NCBI RefSeq assembly: GCF_003182195.1
Contig: NZ_QGTM01000005.1
Coordinates: forward strand, 62,001-126,000
From: Halomonas sp. A11-A
GTDB lineage: Bacteria > Pseudomonadota > Gammaproteobacteria > Pseudomonadales > Halomonadaceae
Direction: 5' to 3'
DNA length: 64,000 nt
Under the pieces are notes generated by a model that searched no databases, was not told the origin of the DNA, and worked only from the letters and a program-made list of their open reading frames with translations. This document shows, one piece after another, positions 11,152 through 19,245 of the stretch. The position numbers were made by a program, and so were the translations under genes. Within the stretch, counting starts at the first letter, position 1. Each line of letters begins with the position of its first letter.

Positions 11152-12402
11152 ATGGCCAAGACGTCCCTGGACAAGAGCAAGATCAAGGTCCTGCTGCTCG
11201 AGGGGGTCCACCAGAGCGCGGTGGACAATCTGCACAACGCCGGGTACTCGAACATCGAGCACCTGCCCACCTCGCTGGACGAAGCGGCGCTGATCGAGAA
11301 GATCCGCGACGTGCACTTCATCGGCATTCGCTCCCGCACCCAGCTCAACGAGCGCGTCTTCGCCGCTGCCGAGAAGCTGGTGGCCGTGGGCTGCTTCTGC
11401 ATCGGCACCAACCAGGTCGACCTCACCGCGGCCCTGGTGCGCGGCATCCCGGTCTTCAACGCCCCCTACTCCAACACCCGCTCGGTGGCCGAGCTGGTGC
11501 TGGCCGAGGCGATCATGCTGCTGCGCGGCATCCCCGAGAAGAACGCCCTGGCCCACCGCGGCGGCTGGCAGAAGTCGGCGAAGAACTCCCACGAGGCCCG
11601 CGGCAAGACCCTGGGGATCGTCGGCTACGGCAGCATCGGCTCCCAGCTCTCCGTACTGGCCGAGTCGCTGGGCTTCGACGTCATCTATTACGACGTGGTG
11701 ACCAAGCTGGGCATGGGCAACGCCCGCCAGGTGGGCAGTCTCGACGAGCTGCTGCGTCGTGCCGATGTGGTCAGCCTGCACGTGCCCGACCTGCCCTCCA
11801 CCAAGTGGATGATCGGCGCCGAGCAGATCGCCCGCATGAAAGAGGGCGCCATCCTGATCAACGCCGCCCGCGGCAGCGTGGTGGTAATCGAGGCCCTGGC
11901 CGACGCCATCAAGGCCGGTAAGCTCAACGGCGCGGCCATCGATGTCTTCCCGGTGGAGCCCAAGGGCAACGACGAGGAGTTCGAGAGCCCGCTGCGCGGC
12001 CTGGACAACGTCATCCTCACCCCGCACATCGGCGGCTCCACCCTGGAGGCCCAGGAGAACATCGGCATCGAGGTCTCCGAGAAGCTGGTCACCTACTCCG
12101 ACAACGGCACCACCGTCACCTCGGTCAACTTCCCCGAGGTCGCCCTGCCGGCCCACCCGGACAAGCATCGCCTGCTGCATATCCACGACAACGTGCCGGG
12201 CGTGATGTCCGAGATCAACCGGGTGCTCTCCGAGAACGGCATCAACATCGCCGGCCAGTACCTTCAGACCAACGAGAAGGTCGGCTACGTGGTGATCGAC
12301 GTCGACAAGGCCTACGGCCCCCAGGCCCTCGATGCCCTTCGCCAGGTGGAACACACCCTCAAGGTGCGCGTGCTCTACTCCGAGAGCGGCCAGCAGGCCT
12401 GA
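11152..12402 (+). CDS. serA: D-3-phosphoglycerate dehydrogenase
   Basis: SerA oxidises 3-phosphoglycerate with NAD, the first step of serine synthesis. The 416-residue protein starts MAKTSLDKSKIKVLLLEGVHQ like the E. coli enzyme. It has the NAD-binding GIVGYGSIGSQL near 160, catalytic Arg, Glu and His in the usual places (NAARGSVV, TPHIGGST) and a C-terminal ACT domain (LLHIHDNVPGVMSEINRVL) that senses serine. An upstream in-frame ATG at 11119 is rejected because the family starts 11 codons later. A terminator follows. Confidence 0.97.
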   Translation: MAKTSLDKSKIKVLLLEGVHQSAVDNLHNAGYSNIEHLPTSLDEAALIEKIRDVHFIGIRSRTQLNERVFAAAEKLVAVGCFCIGTNQVDLTAALVRGIPVFNAPYSNTRSVAELVLAEAIMLLRGIPEKNALAHRGGWQKSAKNSHEARGKTLGIVGYGSIGSQLSVLAESLGFDVIYYDVVTKLGMGNARQVGSLDELLRRADVVSLHVPDLPSTKWMIGAEQIARMKEGAILINAARGSVVVIEALADAIKAGKLNGAAIDVFPVEPKGNDEEFESPLRGLDNVILTPHIGGSTLEAQENIGIEVSEKLVTYSDNGTTVTSVNFPEVALPAHPDKHRLLHIHDNVPGVMSEINRVLSENGINIAGQYLQTNEKVGYVVIDVDKAYGPQALDALRQVEHTLKVRVLYSESGQQA

Positions 12403-12430
12403 CGCCTCCCGCCGCCTCCCGCAAGGCCTG

Positions 12431-12460
12431 CCGCCGCGTCATTCGACGCGGCGGTTTGTG
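12431..12460 (+). terminator. Terminator after serA
   Basis: CCGCCGCGTC, loop ATTC, GACGCGGCGG is a perfect 10-bp stem followed by TTTGTGTT. A typical rho-independent terminator 28 bp after the serA stop. Confidence 0.85.
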
Positions 12461-12477
12461 TTCAGGGGCCTCGCTCC

Positions 12478-12537
12478 CCTTTCCATGGCCGGACTCTCCA
12501 TGGTCGAACTCTCCATGGTCGAACTATCCATGGTCGA
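12478..12537. repeat. 15-bp tandem repeat, about four copies
   Basis: Three near-identical units ACTCTCCATGGTCGA (12493-12507, 12508-12522, and 12523-12537 with one change) follow one degenerate unit (12478-12492). They lie between the serA terminator and the crotonase gene. In one frame they would encode repeats of L-S-M-V-E from an ATG at 12485 to a stop at 12565 (26 codons), but no ribosome-binding site is seen, so coding is not claimed. Confidence 0.85.
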
Positions 12538-12601
12538 AGTGCGCGCCCACGGCCGCGCGCGCTAGGCTGGGCGTCAGACGCCGAACAACAACCGGGAGAC
12601 C

Positions 12602-13390
12602 ATGATGAGCGACTCGACTCCGCCCCTGCGGCGCCGCGATGAAGGCGGCGTGGCCACCCTGACCCTCAGCCGCCCGGAGAGCTTCAATGCCCTCTCCGAG
12701 GCGATGCTGGTCGCCCTCAAGGAGGAGCTCGGCCGCCTGGCCAACGATGGCAGCGTGCGCTGCGTAGTGATCGCCGCCGAGGGGCGTGCCTTCTGCGCCG
12801 GCCACGACCTCAAGCAGATGCGCGCCAACCCCGACAAGGCCTACTACCAGGAGCTCTTTGCCCGCTGCGGCCGGGTGATGCAGGCCATCGTCGAGCTGCC
12901 GATACCGGTGATCGCCCGAGTGCAGGGCATCGCCACCGCCGCCGGCTGCCAGCTGGTGGCCAGCTGTGACCTGGCCGTGGCCGCACGCTCGGCGCGCTTC
13001 GCCGTCTCCGGCATCAATGCCGGGCTCTTCTGCTCCACCCCGGCGGTGGCGCTGTCGCGCAACGTCTCCCGCAAGCGCGCCATGGAGCTGCTGCTCACCG
13101 GCGAGTTCATCGATGCCGAGACCGCCCGCGACTGGGGGCTGATCAACCGCGTGGCCGAGGACGACGCCCTGGACGAGGCCGTGGCCGCGCTCACTGACAG
13201 CATCTGCGCCAAGAGCGCGGTGGCGGTGCGCACCGGCAAGGGCATGTTCCAGCGCCAGCTGCAGATGCCCCTGGACGAGGCCTACGCCTTCGCCGGCGAG
13301 GTGATGGCCTGCAACATGATGGCCGAGGACGCCGGCGAGGGCATCGACGCCTTTATCGAGAAGCGCCCGCCGCAGTGGCGACATCGATAG
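12602..13390 (+). CDS. Enoyl-CoA hydratase/isomerase family protein, ECHDC3-like
   Basis: A 262-residue crotonase-fold protein. The CoA and oxyanion-hole regions are clear: FCAGHDLKQM (about 66-75) and GIATAAGCQLVASCDLAVAA (about 108-127). The two acid residues of true enoyl-CoA hydratases are missing: the first catalytic Glu is Gln in AAGCQLV, and the second is Gly in FAVSGINAG. This fits the ECHDC3-like subgroup, whose reaction is unsettled, so simple hydratase activity is doubtful. A GGGAGA ribosome-binding site precedes two adjacent ATGs. The stop codon falls inside the first unit of a 19-bp tandem repeat. Confidence 0.88.
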   Translation: MMSDSTPPLRRRDEGGVATLTLSRPESFNALSEAMLVALKEELGRLANDGSVRCVVIAAEGRAFCAGHDLKQMRANPDKAYYQELFARCGRVMQAIVELPIPVIARVQGIATAAGCQLVASCDLAVAARSARFAVSGINAGLFCSTPAVALSRNVSRKRAMELLLTGEFIDAETARDWGLINRVAEDDALDEAVAALTDSICAKSAVAVRTGKGMFQRQLQMPLDEAYAFAGEVMACNMMAEDAGEGIDAFIEKRPPQWRHR

Positions 13391-13475
13391 TTCGGGGCGA
13401 CATCGGTAGTTCGGGGCGACATCGATAGTTCAGGGCAGCATCGATAGCTCGGGGCGCCCTCGATAGCGCCGGGGG
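13381..13475. repeat. 19-bp tandem repeat, five copies
   Basis: Five consecutive 19-bp units, the first ACATCGATAGTTCGGGGCG (13381-13399). Units 2 and 3 differ at one and two positions, unit 4 at two, and unit 5 is more divergent. The first unit supplies the last codons and the TAG stop of the crotonase-fold gene. Each unit keeps ATCGATAG or close variants. There are no spacers, so this is not a CRISPR array. Confidence 0.9.
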
Positions 13476-13500
13476 CCGGCGATCGCAAGGGTCGCCGGCC
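13474..13500. terminator. Hairpin after the tandem repeat, possible terminator
   Basis: GGCCGGCGA and TCGCCGGCC form a perfect 9-bp stem around a 9-base loop, directly after the repeat. No T-tract follows on the plus strand, so termination would be weak or factor-dependent. Confidence 0.5.
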
Positions 13501-13604
13501 TCGTGCAGAGAGGGTGTGGAAGTGATTTCCGCAGGCGCGACAGCCCGCGGCCGACAGGGTATCCTGTGGCCCATAGCGGGCAGCCGATACGAGGAGAGTC
13601 GAGG

Positions 13605-14432
13605 GTGAGCGAGGTCAAGCGCAGGACGGCGGGACGCCCCGCGGGATCGGGGAAGGCCAGCGGCGGCCACAGCCAGTCGCTGGTACGCGGGCTCAACCTG
13701 CTCGAGCGCCTCTCGGCGAGCCCCGGGGGGCTTGCGCTTTCGGAGCTGGCCGAACAGGCCGATCTCGCCCCCTCGACGACCCATCGCCTGCTCCAGGCGC
13801 TGCAGGGACAGGGCTTCGTCACCCAGGACAGCGAGCTCGGCGTCTGGAAGATCGACGTCAAGACCTTCCGCATCGGCAACAGCTTCCTCGAGGCCCGCGA
13901 CTTCGTGGCCACCAGCCGCCCCTTCCTGCGCCGCCTCACCGCCCTGACCGGCGAGACCGCCAACCTGGGCATCCGCGACGACGGCACCGCGGTGTTCCTG
14001 GCCCAGAGCGAGTCGTCCCAGATGATGCGCATGATCACCCGGCTGGGCTCCCGGGCGCCGCTGCACGCCTCCGGGGTCGGCAAGGCGCTGATGGCCTGGC
14101 TCCCCGACGACGAGCTGGAACGCATCCTCGCCGAGCAGGGGCTCTCCCGGGTGACCGAGAACACCCTGCACACCCCCGAGACCCTGCGGGAAGGGCTCGC
14201 CGAGATCCGTCGCCTGGGCTTCGCCTGCGACCGCGAGGAGCACGCCATCGGCCTGCACTGCGTGGCCGCCTGTCTCCACGACGAGCACGGCATCCCCCTG
14301 GCCGCCATCTCCGTCTCCGGCCCCGTGGCGCGCATCCCCGAGGCGCGCCTGCTGGAGCTGGGCGAGCTGGTGCGCGATACCGCCGCCGAGATCACCGCCC
14401 GGCTGGGGGGGCGCATCCCGGAGGCGTGGTAA
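13605..14432 (+). CDS. IclR-family transcriptional regulator
   Basis: A 275-residue IclR regulator. An N-terminal helix-turn-helix covers about 25-80 (SLVRGLNLLERLSA, ELAEQADLAPSTTHRLLQAL). The C-terminal effector domain has GSRAPLHASGVGKALMAWL and the conserved HCVAACLHD and AAISVSGP. The effector half resembles the AllR/GclR/BhcR group, which sense glyoxylate-type metabolites, but no glyoxylate genes are adjacent, so the target is unknown. A GTG start is chosen because GAGGAGAG lies just before it; the longer frame from 13503 lacks a site. It lies 79 bp before pyrB, probably as a separate unit. Confidence 0.85.
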   Translation: MSEVKRRTAGRPAGSGKASGGHSQSLVRGLNLLERLSASPGGLALSELAEQADLAPSTTHRLLQALQGQGFVTQDSELGVWKIDVKTFRIGNSFLEARDFVATSRPFLRRLTALTGETANLGIRDDGTAVFLAQSESSQMMRMITRLGSRAPLHASGVGKALMAWLPDDELERILAEQGLSRVTENTLHTPETLREGLAEIRRLGFACDREEHAIGLHCVAACLHDEHGIPLAAISVSGPVARIPEARLLELGELVRDTAAEITARLGGRIPEAW

Positions 14433-14511
14433 CGCCGCGGGGTCGTGAAGCCACCGCCGCGGCGGAGTACACTAGCGGCCGTCCACTCCCCCGCCAGCCG
14501 AGGCCGCGCCG

Positions 14512-15540
14512 ATGAGTTCCCACCTGCTCTCCGTCGATTCCCTGACCCGTGACCATGTCGATCACCTGATGCGGGTCGCCGCCCGCATGGAGCCCATCGC
14601 CCAGCGGCGCCAGGTCACCCGCGTGCTGGAGGGGGCCGTGCTCGGCAACCTCTTCTTCGAGGCCAGCACCCGCACCCGGGTCAGCTTCAACGCGGCCTTC
14701 TGCCGGCTGGGCGGCAGCGTCTGCGACACCACCGGCTTCACCTTCTCCTCCATGGCCAAGGGCGAGTCGCTCTACGACACCAGCCGGGTGATGAGCGGCT
14801 ACTGCGACGCCATCGTGATGCGCCACCCCGAGCTGGGCTCGGTGGCGGAGTTCGCCGCCGCCACCAACGTGCCGGTGATCAACGGCGGCGACGGTCCCGG
14901 CGAGCACCCCAGCCAGGCGCTGCTCGACTTCTACACCATCGACAAGGAGTTCACCCGCCTGGGCAAGCAGCTGGCCGGCGCCCACGTGCTGATGACCGGC
15001 GACCTGAAGTTCGGCCGCACCGTGCACTCGCTGATCAAGCTGCTCTCCCTCTACGCACCGCTGCGCATCACCCTGGTGGCGCCGCCGGGGCTGGAGATGC
15101 CGAGCCACCTGATCGACCTGGTGACCTCCCGCGGCCACCGCGTGGAGCAGCGCGACAGCCTGGCCAGCGACTTCGGCGACGTGGACGTGGTCTACACCAC
15201 CCGCATCCAGAAGGAGCGCTTCACCGAGGAGATGAGCGAGGGTTTCAGCCTGTCGCGGGACTTCACCGTGGACCGCGCCTTCCTGGATGGCCGCTGCAAC
15301 GACAGCACCATCGTCATGCACCCGCTGCCCCGGGATAGCCGCCCGGACGCCAATGACCTCGACGTGGACCTCAACGGTGACCCGCGCCTGGCGATCTTCC
15401 GCCAGACCGACAACGGCATCCCGGTGCGCATGGCGATCTTCGCCACCCTGCTGCAGGTGGATGAGCTGATCGAGAAGGAGCTGCGCCCGGTGCGCTGGTT
15501 CGTGCCGACCCGCGTGGGCGTTGACGACCGCGAGCTCTGA
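14512..15540 (+). CDS. pyrB: Aspartate carbamoyltransferase catalytic chain
   Basis: PyrB joins carbamoyl phosphate and aspartate, the committed step of pyrimidine synthesis. The 342-residue protein has the carbamoyl-phosphate motif FFEASTRTRVSFN (about 48-60), MSGYCDAIVMRHPE, GDGPGEHPSQALLDFYT and the aspartate-loop region MHPLPRD. It is longer than E. coli PyrB (311). No pyrI regulatory chain and no pyrR or pyrC partner is adjacent, unlike Pseudomonas, where pyrB sits beside ruvX/yqgE/gshB. Here the same neighbours lie just downstream but on the other strand. A -10-like TACACT lies at 14467. Confidence 0.92.
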   Translation: MSSHLLSVDSLTRDHVDHLMRVAARMEPIAQRRQVTRVLEGAVLGNLFFEASTRTRVSFNAAFCRLGGSVCDTTGFTFSSMAKGESLYDTSRVMSGYCDAIVMRHPELGSVAEFAAATNVPVINGGDGPGEHPSQALLDFYTIDKEFTRLGKQLAGAHVLMTGDLKFGRTVHSLIKLLSLYAPLRITLVAPPGLEMPSHLIDLVTSRGHRVEQRDSLASDFGDVDVVYTTRIQKERFTEEMSEGFSLSRDFTVDRAFLDGRCNDSTIVMHPLPRDSRPDANDLDVDLNGDPRLAIFRQTDNGIPVRMAIFATLLQVDELIEKELRPVRWFVPTRVGVDDREL

Positions 15541-15566
15541 CGGGAGGCGCTTCGGCGCGCTTCGCC

Positions 15567-15587
15567 TATGCTTGATGTCTGACATCA
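15567..15587 (+). promoter_or_regulatory. -10 element followed by a palindromic operator-like site
   Basis: TATGCT (15567-15572) is followed at once by TGATGTC-T-GACATCA (15573-15587), a perfect 7-bp-arm dyad covering the expected transcription start. Eighteen bases separate it from the ATG of the membrane-protein gene, with a GAGGAGAG ribosome-binding site between. The geometry suits a repressor. The factor is unknown; GntR- or MarR-type proteins bind comparable dyads. Confidence 0.45.
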
Positions 15588-15605
15588 GCCTGCGAGGAGA
15601 GACCC

Positions 15606-16235
15606 ATGAGCCTGCAACGCGCCTACCGCCTACTGGCGGTGTTCTACAGCCTGCTGCTGCTGATCGGGGCGATCGCCCTGCTGGCCGGCGGCGGCACCCC
15701 GCTGGCCATGGTGCACCTGGTGGTGGGCCTACTGGCCGTGGCGGGGCTGTGGGGATACATCCTCAAGCGCGGGGTCATGGGGCCGCGGATGTGGCGGCCG
15801 CTGGCCGGGGTGCTCGCCGTGGGGGCGGTGGCGCAGCTCTTCGTGCTGCTGTCGGTCTCCCTGGACGGCGTCACCATCACCTGGATGCTGACCAGCGCGG
15901 TCTTCGCGCTGCTGCTGGTGGTGATCCTCTACCGCTATGGCGACCGCGATCAGGCGATCTGGGCCACCCCCGAGGAGCTCGCGGCCGCGCGGCAGCTGGA
16001 AACGCTGCTGGAGGGGCAGTCGCGGCTCGAGGCGCAGAAGCGCGAGGGCGACCGGGAGGCCAGCGTGCAGGTGGTGAAGGCGGGCGACGAGTACCGGGCC
16101 AGCGTGACGCGCCGGCGTGACGGCCAGCAGGAGCAGTTCGAGGAGCGCTTCCACCACCCCGCGACCCTGGTGTTCTTCCTGGAGAAGTTCGCCGGGCTCT
16201 CGGTGAAGGACTTCGATCGGGCCGACCCGGCCTGA
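15606..16235 (+). CDS. Hypothetical membrane protein, four TM helices
   Basis: A 209-residue protein of unrecognised family. Four hydrophobic helices lie at about 8-28, 32-53, 63-84 and 89-109, and a soluble charged C-terminal domain at about 120-209. That domain looks helical at first (EELAAARQLETLLEGQSRLEAQ), then has beta-rich segments such as ASVQVVKAGDEYRASVTRRRDG. No catalytic motif is visible. GAGGAGAG precedes the ATG. It may be controlled through the palindrome just upstream, and it converges on ruvX with only 9 bp between stops. Confidence 0.75.
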   Translation: MSLQRAYRLLAVFYSLLLLIGAIALLAGGGTPLAMVHLVVGLLAVAGLWGYILKRGVMGPRMWRPLAGVLAVGAVAQLFVLLSVSLDGVTITWMLTSAVFALLLVVILYRYGDRDQAIWATPEELAAARQLETLLEGQSRLEAQKREGDREASVQVVKAGDEYRASVTRRRDGQQEQFEERFHHPATLVFFLEKFAGLSVKDFDRADPA

Positions 16236-16244
16236 GCTCGTCGC

Positions 16245-16688
16245 TCAGCGGCCGGGCAGCCCCTCCCGGGCGGCGAACCAGCGCTCGACGATCAGCACCG
16301 CGCTGATGCCGTCGACGCTCGCCTCCCGGTAGTTGCCGCGGTGGCCGCGTTCCCGAGCGATCACCTTGGCCTCGCCGGTGGAGCCGCGTTCGTCGACCAT
16401 CTCGCAGGGCACCCCGAAGCGGCCGAACAGGCGCTTGCCGAACTTGCGGGCGCGGGTGCTCATCAGCTGCTCCTCCCCTTCCGCGGTCAGCGGCAGTCCC
16501 ACCACGAAGAGGTCGGGGCGCCACTCCTCCACCAGCCGGGCCACCTGCTGCCAGTCGGGGATGCCGTCCCGGGCCGGCAGGGGGTCGAGCTCGCGGGCGC
16601 TGGCCAGCAGTTCGTTGCCCACCGCCACGCCGATGCGCCGGGTGCCGAAGTCAAACCCCAGGATCAGCCGCTCGCCTTCCCGTGCCAT
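16245..16688 (-). CDS. ruvX: RuvX/YqgF Holliday-junction-resolvase-like nuclease
   Basis: A 147-residue RNase H-fold protein (YqgF), needed for pre-16S rRNA 5'-end maturation in E. coli. The fold's first strand with its acidic residue is clear, ILGFDFGTRRIGVAVGN (about 9-25). VVGLPLTAEGEE and VDERGSTGEAK carry further conserved residues, and DGISAVLIVERW closes the core. It is the last gene of rsmE-cvfB-gshB-tonB-yqgE-ruvX, an order close to that of E. coli and Pseudomonas. Confidence 0.94.
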   Translation of the reverse strand: MAREGERLILGFDFGTRRIGVAVGNELLASARELDPLPARDGIPDWQQVARLVEEWRPDLFVVGLPLTAEGEEQLMSTRARKFGKRLFGRFGVPCEMVDERGSTGEAKVIARERGHRGNYREASVDGISAVLIVERWFAAREGLPGR

Positions 16689-16707
16689 CAGCCTTGCCCT
16701 GCCGCCA

Positions 16708-17271
16708 TCAGGAGTGCCCCGCCTCGCGGGTCATCAGGTTGAGGTCGATGCCGAGGATGCCGGCGGCGGCCCCCAGACGCTGCTCCGGCGGCACCTCGAA
16801 GAGGATGTCGGAGCGCCCTTCCACGGTGAGCCAGGCGTTGTCGAGGATCTCCTGCTCCAGTTGGCCGGCCTCCCAGCCGGCGCAGCCCAGGCAGACCAGG
16901 AAGTCCTCGGGCCCCTCGCCCGCGGCCAGCGCCTGGAGCATGTCCATGGAGGTGGTCAGGGCCAGCTCCTCGGTGACCTGGATGCTGGAGTCCCAGGGGG
17001 TGCTTGCGCCGCGATGCAGGATGAAGCCGCGATCCCTGTGCACCGGCCCACCGAAGTAGACCGGCGCGTTGCGATGGGGGCTCTCCTTGCCGCCGAGCTC
17101 CAGCTGCTCAAAGAGCGCCTCGAGGGTCAGCTCCAGCGGCCGATTGACGATCACCCCCATGGTGCCCTTCTCGTCATGGTCGCACAGGTAGCTCAGGCTA
17201 CCGGCGAAGTTGGGATCTTCCAGGTGCGGCATCGCCATCAGGAAATGATCCTTCAAACCGAAATGTTGCAT
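16708..17271 (-). CDS. yqgE: UPF0301 family protein YqgE
   Basis: A 187-residue YqgE/AlgH family protein. The starting sequence LKDHFLMAMPHLEDPNF, then KGTMGVIVNRPLELTLEALFEQL, VYFGGPVHRDRGFILH and FLVCLGCAGWEAGQLEQEI are all family hallmarks. The biochemical role is not settled; in Pseudomonas AlgH has been tied to alginate and virulence regulation. It lies 19 bp before ruvX and 17 bp after the tonB-like gene, so it is part of one operon. Confidence 0.94.
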   Translation of the reverse strand: MQHFGLKDHFLMAMPHLEDPNFAGSLSYLCDHDEKGTMGVIVNRPLELTLEALFEQLELGGKESPHRNAPVYFGGPVHRDRGFILHRGASTPWDSSIQVTEELALTTSMDMLQALAAGEGPEDFLVCLGCAGWEAGQLEQEILDNAWLTVEGRSDILFEVPPEQRLGAAAGILGIDLNLMTREAGHS

Positions 17272-17288
17272 GAGACTCCCCGGCGGTC

Positions 17289-18209
17289 CTAGCGCACGCC
17301 GTAGTGATTGCCTTGGCCGAACCGCCAGACGCGGGTGATGGAGAGGGAGTCCAGGCTGCCCATGCCCGCATCGAAGGGGCGATAGGGCGCCGCACCGTGG
17401 ACGGTGTCCAGCGCGGCCTGGTCGAGTTCGGCATGTCCCGAGGATTGTACCACCTCCGCCTGGCGAAGCCCGCCGTCGCGGCCGATCACCACGCGGATGC
17501 GCAGCTGTCCCTGCAGATGGCGCGGCGCCGGATGCACGCGGTTGCCGTAGTCTTCCACCCGGCGGGTCCAGTCGTCGATGTAGCGCGCCTCGGCGGCGCG
17601 CTGGGCGGCCAGCTGCGGGCTGTCGCCCGCGGGGCCCGCCGCCTCCGGGCTGAAACCCTGCTCGCGGATGCTGCGGGTCGCCTGGGCCAGCAGGTCGCGG
17701 CCCGAGGCGGAGGGCGCGGTGACGCTGGGCGGGGCGGCGGAATCCGCCGCCTGGGGGGCGCTCTCGCGGGGCTCGGGGGGCGTCTCCGGCGCCTCCTCGC
17801 TGTCGGCGGCGGGCGGCGCCCGCTCGTCGGGGCGGGCCTCAGGCTCGAGGCGCGCCTGCTCCGGCTCGGCCGGGGTGGCCGGGTCCACGTCGCTGACGCT
17901 CTCCTGCACCAGCGGCAGCTCCTCCATGGGCGCCGCGCGGGACTCCGCCGGCGCCTCCTCCTGCTGTTCACCGGCGGCCTGCTGGTCGGCCTCGGCGATG
18001 GCGTCGGCCGTCACCGGCGCCTCGCTGGGGCGGGTGACCAGCACCACGTCCAGGCTGGTGCGCTCCGCCGGCGCCGGGGCGAACTGCCAGCTGGCCACCA
18101 CGCCGATCACCGCGAGGTGCAGCAGCAGCGCCAGGGACCAGGCCAGCCAGTGGCGATGGGGCCGGGTCACTGGCGCATAGCGGATGGGGTCGTTGACGCA
18201 GGCGCTCAT
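17289..18209 (-). CDS. Energy transducer TonB family protein
   Basis: A 306-residue TonB-like protein that would couple inner-membrane proton-motive force to outer-membrane receptors. The layout is classic: cytoplasmic tail, one helix at about 20-43 (LAWSLALLLHLAVIGVVASW), a long Pro/Glu/Ala-rich periplasmic spacer at about 60-185 and a C-terminal TonB domain at about 215-306 (LRIRVVIGRDGGLRQAEVVQ, then SGHAELDQAALDTV). No exbB/exbD genes are adjacent. The same gene sits beside gshB in Pseudomonas (the tonB3 position), where it has been linked to twitching motility, so iron uptake need not be its main job. Confidence 0.88.
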   Translation of the reverse strand: MSACVNDPIRYAPVTRPHRHWLAWSLALLLHLAVIGVVASWQFAPAPAERTSLDVVLVTRPSEAPVTADAIAEADQQAAGEQQEEAPAESRAAPMEELPLVQESVSDVDPATPAEPEQARLEPEARPDERAPPAADSEEAPETPPEPRESAPQAADSAAPPSVTAPSASGRDLLAQATRSIREQGFSPEAAGPAGDSPQLAAQRAAEARYIDDWTRRVEDYGNRVHPAPRHLQGQLRIRVVIGRDGGLRQAEVVQSSGHAELDQAALDTVHGAAPYRPFDAGMGSLDSLSITRVWRFGQGNHYGVR

Positions 18210-18230
18210 GGGCTCTCCCGCCCCCCTGTG

Positions 18231-19199
18231 CTAGGCCCGCCGCTCAGCGAGCCGGCGCTCGATGGCGTCGAGCAGCAGCCCGGCGATATCGGTGCCGCGC
18301 TGGTCGTCGATCTCGCGCACGCAGGTGGGGCTCGTCACGTTGATCTCGGTGATGTAGTCACCGATCACGTCGAGGCCGACGAACATCAGCCCCTTGTCAC
18401 GGATCATCGGCTGCACCTGGCCGATCAGCCAGTGGTCGCGCTCGGTGAGCTCGCGGCTCACTCCGGTGCCGCCGGCGGCCAGGTTGCCGCGGGTCTCGCC
18501 GGCCATGGGCACCCGGGCGAGGCCATAGGGCACCGGCTCGCCATCCACCAGCAGGATGCGGGTGTCGCCGTCACGGATCTCGGGGATATAGCGCTGGGCC
18601 ATGATCTGGCGCTGGCCGCGTTCGGTGAGGGTCTCGATGATGGCGCCGAGGTTGCGGCCATCCGGGCGCACATGGAAGATGCCGCTGCCGCCCATGCCGT
18701 CCAGAGGCTTGTAGATCACGTCCTGGTGCTCGGCGTGGAAGGCGCGCAGCTCGGCCTCGTTGCAGGAGACCAGGGTCGGGGTGCAGCACTGGGGAAACTG
18801 CTGGGCGAAGAGCTTCTCGTTGCACTCGAGCAGAGCTCGGGTGGGGTTGACCACCAGCACCCCCTCGCGCTCAGCGAAGCCCAACAGGTGCACGGCGTTG
18901 AGGAAGTGGGCGTCCACCGGCGGGTCCTTGCGCATCAGGATCACGTCGAGCTCGGCCAGGGGGCGCGGCTCGGGCTCGCCGAGGTCGTACCAGTGGGCGG
19001 GGTCGCGGTGCACGGTGAGGTCGCGCAGCCGGCCGAAGGCGCGGCCGTCGCGCAGGAAGAGGTCCTCCTGCTCCAAGTAGTGCAGCGAGGCGCCGCGGTC
19101 CTGGGCGGCCCACAGCATGGCCAGGGTGGTGTCCTTCTTGTAGGCGATGTCGGCGATGGGGTCCATCACCACGCCGATCTTCGGGGCGCGTTCGCTCAT
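18231..19199 (-). CDS. gshB: Glutathione synthetase
   Basis: GshB adds glycine to gamma-glutamylcysteine with ATP. The 322-residue ATP-grasp protein has IGVVMDPIADIAYKKDTTLA at the N-terminus, VILMRKDPPVD, the ATP loop YKPLDGMGGSGIF (about 166-178) and the metal- and glutathione-binding ARVPMAGETRGNLAAGG with EINVTSPTCVREID near the end. Length matches E. coli (316). It is followed by the tonB-like gene after 21 bp. Confidence 0.96.
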   Translation of the reverse strand: MSERAPKIGVVMDPIADIAYKKDTTLAMLWAAQDRGASLHYLEQEDLFLRDGRAFGRLRDLTVHRDPAHWYDLGEPEPRPLAELDVILMRKDPPVDAHFLNAVHLLGFAEREGVLVVNPTRALLECNEKLFAQQFPQCCTPTLVSCNEAELRAFHAEHQDVIYKPLDGMGGSGIFHVRPDGRNLGAIIETLTERGQRQIMAQRYIPEIRDGDTRILLVDGEPVPYGLARVPMAGETRGNLAAGGTGVSRELTERDHWLIGQVQPMIRDKGLMFVGLDVIGDYITEINVTSPTCVREIDDQRGTDIAGLLLDAIERRLAERRA

Positions 19200-19245
19200 G
19201 GGCTCGGGGTTCCGGTCGAGTGAATGGATGATGCCAGTATGCCGG

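Noticed and set aside
12485..12565. 26-codon ORF with repeated L-S-M-V-E units in the 15-bp repeat
   Set aside because: No ribosome-binding site or promoter; the reading frame follows from the repeat unit being a multiple of three.
13381..13475. Short repeats resembling a CRISPR array
   Set aside because: Units are contiguous with no spacers and no cas genes are nearby; a plain tandem repeat.
17304..19223. 639-codon plus-strand open frame opposite tonB-like gene and gshB
   Set aside because: Antisense shadow; the minus-strand genes carry all conserved motifs.
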